Below are positions 16,486-25,147 of a stretch of 64,000 nucleotides of DNA, in pieces. The stretch spans positions 4,154,001 to 4,218,000 of the forward strand of contig NZ_JACCBA010000001.1 in NCBI RefSeq assembly GCF_013409365.1, read 5' to 3'. The notes below the pieces were generated by a model. The model was not told the origin of the DNA, searched no databases, and worked only from the letters and a program-made list of their open reading frames with translations. Both the position numbers and the translations under genes were made by a program. The stretch comes from Actinomadura luteofluorescens. GTDB lineage: Bacteria > Actinomycetota > Actinomycetes > Streptosporangiales > Streptosporangiaceae. How positions within the stretch are numbered: position 1 is the stretch's first letter; every line of letters begins with the position of its first letter.

Positions 16486-17505
16486 CTAGCGCCCGTCGAG
16501 CAGGGGGCGGCGTGGGTCCCACCGCGTCCCGTCACGCCCGTCGCGGCGGCGCCGAGCGATGCCCGACAGCGCCTCCAGGACGACGCGGTTGGCCAGAGCC
16601 GAGGTGATGTCGGCATTGTCGTAGGGCGGGGAGACCTCCACGACGTCGACCCCGACGACCGGCAGCTCGTAGGTGACGCGCCGGACCGCGTCCAGGAGCT
16701 CGCGCCCGGTCAGCCCGCCGGGCTCGGGTGTCCCGGTGCCCGGCGCGTGGCCCGGGTCGCACACATCGATGTCGACCGACAGGAACACCCCGTCGCACGC
16801 GTCGGTGGCGATCTCGAACGCCTCCGTCAGGCACTCGTCCAGGCCGCGAGCGACGATCTCGGACATCTCGTAGGAGCGCATGCCCTGCGCGGCCATCCAC
16901 TCCAGCGTCTCGGGACCCGGCCAGTACCCGCGCAGGCCCAGCTGCAGGAACCGGTCGCCGCGCACCGCCCCGGACTCGATCAACCGCCGCATCGGCTGCC
17001 CGTGGCCGACCAGCGAACCGAGGTTCACGTCGCCCGTGTCGGCGTGCGCGTCGAAGTGGACCATCGAGACCCGCCCGGCGCCCAGGTGGTCGGCCACCCC
17101 GGCGGCGTCGGGCCACGCGATCGTGTGGTCGCCGCCGAGGATGAGCGGAATCGTTCCGGTACGGGCGACCGCGTACACCGCCTCCTGAAGTGTTCGGACG
17201 GAACGCTCGGCGTCCCCGGAGTACATCTCGACATCGCCGGCGTCGCGGACCGTGAGGTCGCCCCGGAGCCCGTCGACCCGCAGGGCAAGGGATGGACGCG
17301 AGCCGTCGTGGGGCATATAGCAGGACTGGCGGATGTACTGCGGTCCGAAGCGGGTTCCCGGCCGGTGGGACGTGCCGCCGTCGAACGGCGCCCCGATGAT
17401 GACCACGTCGGCGTCCTCGTACGTCGACGGGTCGGACCAGGTGCAGCGCGGCACCCCGAGGAACGTGATGTCGGGGCCGAACTGCGAACCGTACCTTCCG
17501 GGCAT
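16486..17505 (-). CDS. speB: agmatinase / ureohydrolase family protein
   Basis: 339 residues. The binuclear manganese motifs of the arginase family are complete: GGDHT, DAHADT and DIDVCDPGHAPGTGTPE. The active-site neighbourhood GAPFDGGTSHRPGTRFGP near residue 40 is typical of agmatinases. The ATG at 17505 has GGAGG six bases upstream; an ATG at 17544 would add 13 unlikely residues. Predicted reaction: hydrolysis of agmatine or a related guanidino compound to urea plus amine. The exact substrate (agmatine, guanidinobutyrate, others) cannot be decided. Single gene, divergent context on both sides. Confidence 0.87.
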   Translation of the reverse strand: MPGRYGSQFGPDITFLGVPRCTWSDPSTYEDADVVIIGAPFDGGTSHRPGTRFGPQYIRQSCYMPHDGSRPSLALRVDGLRGDLTVRDAGDVEMYSGDAERSVRTLQEAVYAVARTGTIPLILGGDHTIAWPDAAGVADHLGAGRVSMVHFDAHADTGDVNLGSLVGHGQPMRRLIESGAVRGDRFLQLGLRGYWPGPETLEWMAAQGMRSYEMSEIVARGLDECLTEAFEIATDACDGVFLSVDIDVCDPGHAPGTGTPEPGGLTGRELLDAVRRVTYELPVVGVDVVEVSPPYDNADITSALANRVVLEALSGIARRRRDGRDGTRWDPRRPLLDGR

Positions 17506-17606
17506 TCGCCACCTCCACCATCTCTCTTCCCGCACCGGGCTCATCCGATGTGCGGACGGCCCCGTCCCGAATCGGTCTTGGGACGGAGCCGCCGTGCGGT
17601 GGGGAG

Positions 17607-19124
17607 TCAGCCGCCGGTGCCGGAGCGCTCCGCGGCCGCGATGATCGTCGTCGCGTCCTCGGGGAGCAGGTGGCCGGCGCTCACCGAGGCCTGCGCGGCC
17701 GCCCGGACCTTGCTCACGTAGCCGGCGTGCGTCGGGTACAGCACGCTGAGCACCGGCTCCGCCGTGAACGGAAGGGACGGATCGGACGGGTCGCCCGCGT
17801 CATGCCGGTCCCAGGGATCGGCGCCGCCGTTCCACGGGTCCCGGGCGCCGTAGAGGCCGCAGAAGACGCCGCTGCCCGCGGTGTCGCGCATCCCGGTGAG
17901 CGTCCGGGTCGGGACCGCGACGTCCGGCAGCCGCACGCCCCCGGTCGCGAGCCCGGTGCGCGGGTCGCGCAGGATCGTGTCGAGCGGCGCCCCGCTCGCC
18001 GGCCGCGCCCCTCCGCGCGCCCACGCGTCCAGCCGGCGCAGCGCCGCGTTCATCGCGTAGTGGCCGGGCCCGTCGTTGTACGGGGCCGAGCCGGCCGCGC
18101 AGTCGGGCGCCGGCGCGTCCGCCCCCGCCGACCTCTCCACCGTCGCCTGGCCGAGGTGGTAGGCCCACTGGTCGCCGTGCGAGGTGCCGGCGAGTTCCCA
18201 GTGCACGACCCGGTCGGTGTCCGGCTGGCGCGCGGCCGCCGCCAGGGGGACGTCGGTCTCGGTCAGCACCACGAAGGTGGGCACGGTCAGGTCCGTCCGG
18301 ATCCGGGACGGGTTCGGCATCCACAGCGTGTCGGACAGTTCGCCGCTGATCGGGGCCCCGACCGCGCCGTTGCTGTGGATCATGAAGCCGTCGTAGACCC
18401 GCGAAACCGGCTGGACGGCGTTGGCGTAGGTGGTCATGAGCCCGGCGGACTGCGACTCCCCGTCCGCCAGCAGCGTCCGCACCGCGAGCCCGCCGAGCGG
18501 GTCGGGACCGTCCGGGCTGCGCAGCGCCTGCCCGGCCTGGGAGAAGATGTCGTAGGAGAAGGCGTCCCCGGGGTGGACGAGGCCGCCGTACCGGGCCGGG
18601 TCCCACCCCCTGAGCCCGCGGATCTTCCCGAGCCCGCCGTTGACGCCGACCGACTGCGCCGAGACGCCGACCCACGCGTAGCCCTCGCGCAGCAGCTCGT
18701 CCCGCTCGAACCAGTAGTCCGGGGACAGCTCCAGCTGGCCGCTGACGTTGAGCCACTCGACCACGACGGTCCCGTTGAACTTCGCCGGATCGGAGGGGCG
18801 CCGGACCAGGAGCCTGGTCTTGTAAGGGGCCTGCCCGGACGCCCGCACGTCCCACCGGCCGTCGGACGTCCACAGGCCGGACTTGGCGTACGAGGTGGCG
18901 GTGCCGGTGATGAAGTACTCGTTCTCGGTGTACCCGAACGACCCGAGATCCTCGGCCGCCGCCAGGAACGGGAAGCCGTGGGCGCCCGGGGGCGGGACGG
19001 TGACCACGGGCCCGGAGGCCGCGGCCAGGGCGGGGGGCGAGGCGCACAGCGGGGCGGCGAGCAGCCCCGCCCCCGCCGCCGCGGCGGCGAGCCGCCGCCA
19101 GGGAACCCGCAGGGAGAAACGCAC
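17607..19124 (-). CDS. secreted alpha/beta-hydrolase domain protein
   Basis: 505 residues from the GTG at 19124 (GGAGG five bases upstream). Residues 1-35 form a signal peptide (WRRLAAAAAGAGLLAAPL, cleavage near ALA-AA). The body matches the alpha/beta hydrolase family PF20091: NGTVVVEWLNVSG, GVSAQSVGV and the nucleophile elbow GESQSAG near residue 223, with TSHGDQW and YPTHAGYV later. Predicted extracellular esterase or amidase of unknown substrate. Monocistronic. Confidence 0.85.
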   Translation of the reverse strand: MRFSLRVPWRRLAAAAAGAGLLAAPLCASPPALAAASGPVVTVPPPGAHGFPFLAAAEDLGSFGYTENEYFITGTATSYAKSGLWTSDGRWDVRASGQAPYKTRLLVRRPSDPAKFNGTVVVEWLNVSGQLELSPDYWFERDELLREGYAWVGVSAQSVGVNGGLGKIRGLRGWDPARYGGLVHPGDAFSYDIFSQAGQALRSPDGPDPLGGLAVRTLLADGESQSAGLMTTYANAVQPVSRVYDGFMIHSNGAVGAPISGELSDTLWMPNPSRIRTDLTVPTFVVLTETDVPLAAAARQPDTDRVVHWELAGTSHGDQWAYHLGQATVERSAGADAPAPDCAAGSAPYNDGPGHYAMNAALRRLDAWARGGARPASGAPLDTILRDPRTGLATGGVRLPDVAVPTRTLTGMRDTAGSGVFCGLYGARDPWNGGADPWDRHDAGDPSDPSLPFTAEPVLSVLYPTHAGYVSKVRAAAQASVSAGHLLPEDATTIIAAAERSGTGG

Positions 19125-19203
19125 GGTGACCTCCACGATGTCAGGGGGCCACAGTGTCCGCCGGGCGTCCCGCCCTCCACATCGCGCGAATCACCAGTCG
19201 CGC

Positions 19204-19248
19204 GAACGGCGCCGCCCCGTCCAGAACCTGGACGGGGCGGCGCCGTTC
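19204..19248. terminator. strong terminator, 21-bp perfect stem
   Basis: GAACGGCGCCGCCCCGTCCAG at 19204-19224 pairs perfectly with 19228-19248 around the 3-nt loop AAC. It begins six bases after the stop of the small hydrophobic gene on the minus strand. Confidence 0.8.
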
Positions 19249-19254
19249 TCGGTG

Positions 19255-19428
19255 TTACCAGCGGTACCAGCGACCGCGCTTGCCGGACGGGCCCGCGCTG
19301 CGCAGCACGAAGCCCAGCAGCCACAGGATCAGGACGATCGCGGCCACGACCCAAAGGATCTTGAGAGTGAAGCCGACGCCGAACAGGATCAGCGCCAGCA
19401 GAAGCACCAGGATCATCAGCCAAGGCAT
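19255..19428 (-). CDS. small hydrophobic membrane protein
   Basis: 57 residues starting MPWLMILVLLLALILFG, with a second hydrophobic stretch ILWVVAAIVLILWLLGFV, then a basic tail KRGRWYRW. GAGGAGG lies eight bases before the ATG and a strong terminator follows, so this is a real short transcription unit. It matches the general type of actinobacterial two-helix hydrophobic proteins (DUF5670/Lmo0937-like). These are often stress-induced; no precise role is known. Confidence 0.82.
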   Translation of the reverse strand: MPWLMILVLLLALILFGVGFTLKILWVVAAIVLILWLLGFVLRSAGPSGKRGRWYRW

Positions 19429-19642
19429 TGGGGGTCCTCCTCGGGGGTCTGCCTTAGGTTCGTTCGGGCCGTTTTGTCCCCGGCAAATGAAGCTTGATGC
19501 ACGACAAAGATCTCATTTCGGACACGCGGTGGGAGGGCCCGGGAGGCGGCCCCGCCTGGCCTCGGTCAGAGGCGGCCATCGCCCGCACGCATCTCCTAGG
19601 TGGTAGGCCGAAGGGAGTCGGGCCCGGCGAGAACCCCGGGGC

Positions 19643-20446
19643 CTAGAAATCGGTGAAGGGTTCGGCCTTGTAGGCCTGGTGCAGCAGGTCCAGGAAGTGT
19701 GGGGCTGCGGGGACGGGGGTCGCGCCGATCTGGTGGACCGCGACCCCCGGCGTCCAGGAGTTCATGACCACGGCGCCGGCAAGGCCCGGCACGTCGGCGG
19801 GGGTGACCTGCCGGACGCGTTGGGGGACGCCGAGGCGGTCCAGTTGCCGGCGAACGATGCCCATCGTGGTCCCGGGAAGCATCTCGGCCTCGGGCCACAC
19901 CACGGCGTCGCCGCCCCAGAAGGCAAGGTTCCAGATCGTCGCCTCGCTGAGCCGCCCCCGGCGGTCGACGAAGGCGGCGTCGTCGAAGCCGTCCTGGACG
20001 GCCCGGCGCATGAGGTGGGTCTTGGCCACCTCCCCGACGTGCTTCAGGGCAGGCAGATACCGGTCGTACTGGACCGTCGCCAGCCTCAGCGGACCTTGCG
20101 GTCCGGACGCGGGCGTCCCCGTCCGGACCAGGACTTCGGGCTCACCCGGCTTCTCGCCCGCGGTGAACTCCCCCGGCGACGAGTACATGGTGGCCGTGAG
20201 CGAGACGTCCGCGGGCCCCTCCTCCAGCGCCGCCCGCAGGTAGGACCGCACCCGCTCGTCCGGCAGCGCCCTCCCGAACAGCTCCATCGAGGCGGACCGC
20301 AGCCGTCCCAGGTGAAGGTCGAGGCCCCGGACCTTGCCGCCACGCACCTGCATGGCGGTGAAGTGGGCGAAGCCGGCGAAGGCGAGCGGCGCGAGCTCGT
20401 CGGAGGTCGCCGCGCGGCCGTTGCGTTGGACGGCAAGAGTGGTCAT
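19643..20446 (-). CDS. aminotransferase class IV family protein
   Basis: 267 residues, fold-type IV PLP enzyme. The PLP lysine is probably K135 (YLPALKH), followed by the family segments MRRAVQDGFDDAAFVDRRG and LSEATIWNLAFW (E168). Members are branched-chain aminotransferases or aminodeoxychorismate lyases; the present sequence is too divergent to choose. It is divergent from a MerR gene with a MerR-type promoter between them, so it is probably the regulator's target. Confidence 0.82.
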   Translation of the reverse strand: MTTLAVQRNGRAATSDELAPLAFAGFAHFTAMQVRGGKVRGLDLHLGRLRSASMELFGRALPDERVRSYLRAALEEGPADVSLTATMYSSPGEFTAGEKPGEPEVLVRTGTPASGPQGPLRLATVQYDRYLPALKHVGEVAKTHLMRRAVQDGFDDAAFVDRRGRLSEATIWNLAFWGGDAVVWPEAEMLPGTTMGIVRRQLDRLGVPQRVRQVTPADVPGLAGAVVMNSWTPGVAVHQIGATPVPAAPHFLDLLHQAYKAEPFTDF

Positions 20447-20484
20447 GTGCTTCTCCAGCGTGCGGAATGATCGCCTGCAGGACG

Positions 20485-20516
20485 ACGTTAGGCATTCACA
20501 CTGGTGAGAAGGTCAA
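20485..20516 (-). promoter_or_regulatory. MerR-type promoter/operator for the aminotransferase gene
   Basis: On the minus strand, TTGACC (20516-20511) and TAACGT (20490-20485) are separated by 20 bp, longer than the normal 17. The spacer holds an imperfect dyad, TTCTCAC / GTGTGAA (20510-20495). Long spacers with a central dyad are the hallmark of promoters activated by MerR-family regulators, and the MerR gene starts 15 bp away. Confidence 0.6.
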
Positions 20517-20530
20517 TCCAGGACGGTGAC

Positions 20531-20887
20531 ATGCTGATCGGGGAGTTGTCCCGCCGTACGGGTGTCAGCCCGCGGCTGCTGCGGTACTACGAGGAGCAGG
20601 GCCTGCTCCAGGCCGAGCGCGGCTCGAACGGCTACCGCCGCTACGGCGACGATTCAGTGCTCACCGTACGGAAGATCCGCGTGCTGCTGGACGCGGGCCT
20701 GACGTCCGAGGTGATCCGGCAGGTGCTCCCCTGCACCCGCAGCGACCAGCCGGACTTCGACTGGTGCGCCGGCATCCGCGACCTCCTCGACCGGGAACTC
20801 ACGGCGCTCAACGCACGCATCGAGGGCCTCCAGCGCAACCACGAGACCCTCACCGGATTCCTCGGCCGACGGTCGGCCCCCGAGTAG
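20531..20887 (+). CDS. MerR family transcriptional regulator
   Basis: 118 residues. The winged helix lies at residues 1-70: MLIGELSRRTGVSPRLLRYYEEQGLL, then NGYRRYGDDSV. A C-terminal dimerisation coiled coil follows (RDLLDRELTALNARIEGLQ). There is no conserved metal-binding cysteine pair, so a metal sensor is unlikely; one Cys pair region (CTRSDQPDFDWC) exists in the effector part. The start MLIGEL at 20531 is the natural N-terminus for the family. Divergent from the aminotransferase gene. Confidence 0.9.
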   Translation: MLIGELSRRTGVSPRLLRYYEEQGLLQAERGSNGYRRYGDDSVLTVRKIRVLLDAGLTSEVIRQVLPCTRSDQPDFDWCAGIRDLLDRELTALNARIEGLQRNHETLTGFLGRRSAPE

Positions 20888-20974
20888 CCGCCCGTCCAAG
20901 ATCTGAGCCATCTCCGATGACTCCCGACCACACGGGCGGTCCACCTTCTCGAGCGACCGAGTGGAGTGAGTTGC

Positions 20975-21319
20975 GTGGACCTGTACAGCATCATGCCGGT
21001 GAACGACCAGGCCAGGGCTCTGGCGTGGTTCGAGGTGTTCTTCGGGCGCCCGGCGGACGAGGTCATCGGCGGGGAGCATCTGTGGCAGGTCGGCGAGAAC
21101 GCGTGGGTGGTCGTCGACCACCGGGACGTGCGCGCCGACCGCGTCGGCCAGGCCATGGTGACGCTCGGCGTGACCGACCTCGACGACATCCTGGCCCGCC
21201 TCGCCGCCCACGGCATCACGCACGAACCCGTGGAGACCTACAGCAACGGCGTCCGTCACGTCGTCGTCCTGGACCCCGACGGCAACAGCCTCTCCCTGGC
21301 CGAGGCCCCCACGGATTAG
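20975..21319 (+). CDS. VOC family protein
   Basis: 114 residues, a single glyoxalase-fold subunit: DLYSIMPVNDQARALAWFEVFFG at the start (few metal-ligand residues), GVTDLDDILARLAAHG in the middle, HVVVLDPDGNSLSLAE at the end. The first metal histidine is missing (SIMPV instead of an H-containing strand), so catalysis by the normal metal site is doubtful. GTG at 20975 has GGAG eight bases upstream. It follows the MerR gene by 87 bp in the same direction. Confidence 0.78.
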   Translation: MDLYSIMPVNDQARALAWFEVFFGRPADEVIGGEHLWQVGENAWVVVDHRDVRADRVGQAMVTLGVTDLDDILARLAAHGITHEPVETYSNGVRHVVVLDPDGNSLSLAEAPTD

Positions 21320-21334
21320 GCGGGCACGGCCGCC

Positions 21335-22249
21335 TTATTCGGCCGGAGTTCGAGTGAGGTGGCGTCCCATTCGGTGGGCGCCCTCATTGGCCATGTCGGA
21401 CTGGGTGCCCGGTGGGGGGACTCGAACCTCGATGCGTCCGTTCTGGATCCGCGCCTCGTAGGACGGTTGCGGCGCGCTGGCCGGGCCGCGCTCGATGCCG
21501 CCGTCGTCGAGGCGGAACGTACTGCCATGCCATGGGCAGGTGACGCAACCGTCCTCGATCGTCCCCTCGCCCAGGGGGCCGCCCAGGTGGGTGCAGGTCG
21601 CGGCGATGGCGTGCAGTTTCGTGGACGTCCGGTAGAGCAGGACACGCACGCCGTCCGCGTCCGCTGTGCGGTGCTCGCCCTCGGCGAGTTCGGACGCCGC
21701 CAGTACCGGAGTCCACTCTTCCGGCCCCTGCTGCCACGCTGTGCGGTTGACGTTGACGCCCCTGGTGAAGGTCAGGTGACCGCCGAGGTAGGCGCTGACC
21801 CCCATCGCCGCGAAGCCGGCGAACCGGAGGGCCTTGGCCTTGCCGGAACGCGCGCCGAGGGACGCCGCGTAGAGCGCGAGTGCCGCCGTGTTGACGCCCG
21901 CGTGGACGAGCCCCACCCGGCGCTCGGCTCCCAGCGTGTCGGCCCAGTCGTTGAACCCGCTCAGGGCCGTCGGCACGGCGGCGGCCACTCCGGCCGCGGT
22001 CAGCAGGTCGGCGACCGGTTCCGCCTCGGGACCTCCGGCGACGTCCACCAGCCCGGCCATGCTCCACGCGCCGATCGCCACGTCGGTGAGCGCCGGATGC
22101 AGCGGGTGCCCCAGCTTGGTCCCGCTGAGCAGATCGCGGACGAGGCGCGGCCGGACCGCCCGTTGCACCACGGAACTGAGCGGTTCGGCGACCTTGTCCA
22201 GGGCCTCCGCGTTCTCCAGCCGATGGACCGCCCTGTGCGGCATGCTCAT
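21335..22249 (-). CDS. DUF2231 membrane domain fused to Rieske [2Fe-2S] domain
   Basis: 304 residues. Residues 30-170 carry the DUF2231 membrane domain (GTKLGHPLHPALTDVAIGAW; about four hydrophobic helices). Residues 185-290 are a Rieske domain with both ligand pairs: CTHLGG and CPWHGSTF. This makes it a membrane-anchored iron-sulfur protein facing a redox partner. The family is widespread in actinomycetes without known substrate. Two close ATG codons (22249, 22243) share the GGGAGGG site. The conserved first cluster (C-T-H-L-G) and second cluster are intact. Confidence 0.88.
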   Translation of the reverse strand: MSMPHRAVHRLENAEALDKVAEPLSSVVQRAVRPRLVRDLLSGTKLGHPLHPALTDVAIGAWSMAGLVDVAGGPEAEPVADLLTAAGVAAAVPTALSGFNDWADTLGAERRVGLVHAGVNTAALALYAASLGARSGKAKALRFAGFAAMGVSAYLGGHLTFTRGVNVNRTAWQQGPEEWTPVLAASELAEGEHRTADADGVRVLLYRTSTKLHAIAATCTHLGGPLGEGTIEDGCVTCPWHGSTFRLDDGGIERGPASAPQPSYEARIQNGRIEVRVPPPGTQSDMANEGAHRMGRHLTRTPAE

Positions 22250-22459
22250 AACACCCTCCCCCAAGGCACGACTACACGTTCGCTCCCCTATCCCCCGAAC
22301 ACCCCCTGAAACCGCCCCCACTGCGACACGCCGCCACCAACCACCCTCCCGAGCCCGGCGAGGGCGGTGCCATCCCGGCCGTCCACCGCCGTCCGGCCAG
22401 ATCCAGGCCGCTGTCAAAAATCGAGCAACACTCGCGGCTCACGAACGCACAATGCTCGG

Positions 22460-22918
22460 GTGACCCGACCCAGAATCCGTGTCGCCGCCTATGTGATCAG
22501 GCACCGTCCTGGCCCCGAGCTCCTTGTCTTCGACCACGTCGGCCTGCCTCAGGCCGGCACCCAGGTTCCGGCCGGCGGCGTCCAGCCTGGGGAGACGCCC
22601 GAACAGGCCGTCTTGCGGGAGGTCTTCGAAGAGACCGGCCTGCGCACCGCCTCGGTGGTCGGGCCACTCGGCGTGGAAGACAAGCCCCATCCCGACACCG
22701 GCCGGCCGCGCAGGACCACCTATCTCCATCTTCATGTGCCCGCCACCACCGCGGACGCGTGGAACCACGAGGTATGCGGCGATGGAGACGACGCCGGCCT
22801 GGCCTTCGCCTGTCGTTTCCTGCCGCTGCCGCTCACACGCCCCCTGGCAGATGATCAAGACGCCTGGCTGGGCCGCATCGACCCCCGATGGGCCACCACG
22901 ACCCACGACCGGCGGTGA
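22460..22918 (+). CDS. Nudix hydrolase
   Basis: 152 residues, GTG start. The Nudix box is complete (GGVQPGETPEQAVLREVFEE followed by TGL, residues about 38-60), so it should hydrolyse a nucleoside diphosphate linked compound. The N-terminus (RIRVAAYVIRHRPGPELLVF) is normal for the family. The last 64 bp overlap, tail to tail, the end of the gene on the opposite strand. Nudix genes are common passengers of actinomycete integrative elements, but nothing else mobile is seen here. Confidence 0.85.
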   Translation: MTRPRIRVAAYVIRHRPGPELLVFDHVGLPQAGTQVPAGGVQPGETPEQAVLREVFEETGLRTASVVGPLGVEDKPHPDTGRPRRTTYLHLHVPATTADAWNHEVCGDGDDAGLAFACRFLPLPLTRPLADDQDAWLGRIDPRWATTTHDRR

Positions 22919-23352
22919 CCACCGCCGCCCAGCGCGGGGTTGTCGTCCTTCCCGGCGCGCGGGGCGCCGAGCTGGTAGAAGGACCCGACGGCCTCATCCT
23001 TGAGCCCCTGCAACCTGTCGACGAATTCGGCCAGGCGTCGCAGGGTGGTCCGGCGGTCGGCCCAGAAGTGGGTGACCGCCGAGATCAGCTGTCCGAGGAT
23101 GAAGCTGAACAGCGAGACCCGTAACTCGAAGAGCGCCCACATCACGGCGACGATCAGCGCCGTGCAGGCGGTGTACGACGCGACGTGCCGCAGACATGCC
23201 AGGCGCCCCTTCCACATGTGGACGCCGTGCAGTCCCTTGTCCCTGGACTGGGCCTGGGGCTGGACCCAGTGGTCGGCGACGTTGTGCGTGACGAGCATGG
23301 AAACCAGCACGACCACGAAGGTCAGGGCGGCAACTATGTAATCCGTAGACAT
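22855..23352 (-). CDS. DUF3307-like membrane protein with altered C-terminus
   Basis: 165 residues. Membrane segment at residues 5-22; THNVADHWVQPQ near 22-33 and THFWADRR plus YQLGAPRAGKDDNPALG near 92-140 match a family of actinomycete proteins (DUF3307-like, often annotated as transcriptional regulator) found on plasmids and integrative elements. After DNPALG the expected ending of relatives is absent. The last 25 residues (GHRRSWVVVAHRG and onward) are encoded opposite the Nudix gene end, suggesting the C-terminus was replaced at a junction. Confidence 0.6.
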   Translation of the reverse strand: MSTDYIVAALTFVVVLVSMLVTHNVADHWVQPQAQSRDKGLHGVHMWKGRLACLRHVASYTACTALIVAVMWALFELRVSLFSFILGQLISAVTHFWADRRTTLRRLAEFVDRLQGLKDEAVGSFYQLGAPRAGKDDNPALGGGGHRRSWVVVAHRGSMRPSQAS

Positions 23353-23826
23353 GTCGACCTCACGGTGTTTCAGTTACTGGCCCAGGGGACCCGGGCGACC
23401 GGCACCGAGCGCCGGATAATCGTTACCGTTTCACAGGCGGCACCGGACAGGCAGCCGCTCGCCGCCACGCATGCGCTTCAGGGAGCCTCCATCACCGGAG
23501 CGGCACGCCCACGCCGCCTCGGACCCCGGGCGCCACCTGCCGGGACCGGTGAGCGCGGCGATTCAGAAAGTCGACATTTCGGACTCGGTCCGAGGGGCCC
23601 GTCAGCGGCCGCGCAGGGGTCTCTGGGACGGACGGCGACCCCGCGTCCCAACCCGGCCGCGGGCGTCACAGCGCCGGCGCCGAAACTGCCAGGATTGGTT
23701 GCGTTCGACGCGGAACCAATCCGGCGTCGCAAGCATCACATAAGGCGAGAAAGGTGCAACGGCCCCCGACAGTCTCTCACTGCGGTACCTTGCACGCTCC
23801 CCCCATTTCCAAGCATGGAGGAATAC
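23353..23826. other. intergenic region, no gene seen
   Basis: 474 bp between a minus-strand gene start and a plus-strand secreted-protein gene. Open frames here have poor codon bias (arginine/proline noise). The right end carries GGAGGA at 23817-23822 for the next gene. No repeat or RNA gene was recognised. Confidence 0.4.
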
Positions 23827-24378
23827 ATGCGGCGTGTCGCCATCGTGACCGTCCTCTCCGGCGCCCTGGCCGCCGGTGTCCTCGCCGCGGGCCCGGCCGC
23901 GCAGGCGGAGACCAAGCCCGCCGACAAGCTCGGCAAGGAGGTGACCAGCACCAGCCAGCAGCCGATCTCCAAGAAGCAGCTCATCGCCGAGGCCCAGAGC
24001 ATGGGCCAGCCGCTGACCGCCAAGGAGAAGGCCTCGGTCCAGGCGGCCACGTACTGCCGCACCATCCAGTACACCCGCGGCCGGAAGGCCTCCAACGGCA
24101 AGTGGATCATCGCGGTCACCAGCCGCCTCTACTGGTGCTACAACGGCTACTCCGTCCGCTCCTACCGGGCCAACCTGAAGGCCTACACCTACAACAAGTA
24201 CAAGTGGGTGTGGAAGGGCTGGAAGGTGAAGAAGGCCACCCACCCCAGCAACTGGGCCTACGTGACGACCTACGCCCAGGGCGCGTTCTACTACACGGGG
24301 AACCGCTACACCTACAAGCCGTACGTCATCCTCCGCGGCTACAAGAACGGCGCCTACAAGTGGAAGGTCGGCGGCTGA
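23827..24378 (+). CDS. secreted basic protein, unknown function
   Basis: 183 residues. Signal peptide at 1-28 (VAIVTVLSGALAAGVLAAGPAAQA-E). The mature protein is lysine- and tyrosine-rich. An N-terminal charged segment (TKPADKLGKEVTSTSQQ) precedes a beta-rich domain with repeated aromatic motifs (YCRTIQYTRG, YWCYNGYSVRSY, YKWVWKGWKV) and one cysteine pair. ATG 23827 has GGAGGA in front. No family recognised with confidence; similar small secreted proteins occur in Actinomadura-like genomes. Monocistronic, with a hairpin terminator 170 bp downstream. Confidence 0.75.
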   Translation: MRRVAIVTVLSGALAAGVLAAGPAAQAETKPADKLGKEVTSTSQQPISKKQLIAEAQSMGQPLTAKEKASVQAATYCRTIQYTRGRKASNGKWIIAVTSRLYWCYNGYSVRSYRANLKAYTYNKYKWVWKGWKVKKATHPSNWAYVTTYAQGAFYYTGNRYTYKPYVILRGYKNGAYKWKVGG

Positions 24379-24550
24379 GCCTGCCGGACCGAAGCGAGAC
24401 CTCACCGTGAGCCGCCGCTCCATTCGCCGGCATCGGGAAGCCACCGCACCGGGGCCGACCCAGGCGGCGGAGCCGGCGCCATGGTGACGAACGCAGATCA
24501 CGCGGGCTGATTCACAGGCCGAACACGGCCCGCACAGAGTGATCACCGGA

Positions 24551-24596
24551 AGCTCCTGGTCGGCCGGGGTGTGCGCACACCTCGGCCACCAGGAGC
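24551..24596. terminator. hairpin terminator
   Basis: AGCTCCTGGT at 24551 pairs with ACCAGGAGCT ending at 24596. The inner part GGCCG-GGTGTG / CACACC-CGGCC extends the stem to about 23 pairs with one bulge. It is followed by TTCTGCTGTT. The 170 bp between the secreted-protein stop and this hairpin hold no gene, and I see none in the 130 bp after it either. Confidence 0.65.
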
Positions 24597-24729
24597 TTTC
24601 TGCTGTTCCGCCGCAGGCTCCGAGCCCTGCGGCGCGCGGCGCCAGGACGATGTGCTCGCGCGCCTCGGGTGGCCCAGACCCATCGCGCGAACGGCGTCAC
24701 GGTTCATTCGCGCGGACGCTTGCGGTCGA

Positions 24730-25119
24730 CTATGCCGGCGCGTCCGACGACCGCAGCCGATCGGCCAGAAGCCCCTGGAAACGCGGGCACGTCATGATGT
24801 CGTCGTGCGGGCATTCGCCCTCGATCATGTCCAGGGCGGCCTGCGCCCGGGCGATCCGCACCAGCAGCCTCTCGCGGTGCCGAACCGTCACCTCATGGCG
24901 CTCCGACGTGGACCGGGCGTCCAGCATCGTCCGGATGTCCGCGAGGCCGAAACCCGCCTCCTTGGAGATCAGGATCGCCGCGACCCGGTGCACGTCGGCG
25001 TCGCCGTAGCGGCGCCGGTCGCCGGCGCGGGCCGGTGCCAGCAGCCCCTCCGCCTCCCAGTACCGCAGCACGTGCGTCGGCAGCCCGAACTGCGCCGCCA
25101 CTTCGCCGATTGACTTCAT
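24730..25119 (-). CDS. MerR family transcriptional regulator
   Basis: 129 residues starting MKSIGEVAAQFGLPTHVLRY, then WEAEGLLAPARAGDRRRYG, a standard MerR winged helix. The effector part carries a coiled coil (ERHEVTVRHRERLLVRIARA) and a cysteine cluster C-P-H-D-D-x3-C (ECPHDDIMTCPRF) near residue 110 that could bind a metal or sense redox. Its start codon lies inside the dyad at 25112-25133, so its transcript is probably leaderless or nearly so. Divergent from a methyltransferase gene 28 bp away. Confidence 0.9.
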   Translation of the reverse strand: MKSIGEVAAQFGLPTHVLRYWEAEGLLAPARAGDRRRYGDADVHRVAAILISKEAGFGLADIRTMLDARSTSERHEVTVRHRERLLVRIARAQAALDMIEGECPHDDIMTCPRFQGLLADRLRSSDAPA

Positions 25120-25133
25120 GTCGACATTAAGTC
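25112..25133. promoter_or_regulatory. candidate MerR operator overlapping its own start codon
   Basis: 22-bp dyad, GACTTCATGTC / GACATTAAGTC (10 of 11 positions paired). It covers the MerR start codon and most of the 28-bp gap to the divergent methyltransferase, so one bound dimer could control both genes. Confidence 0.55.
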
Positions 25134-25147
25134 GCACAATGGCGGCC

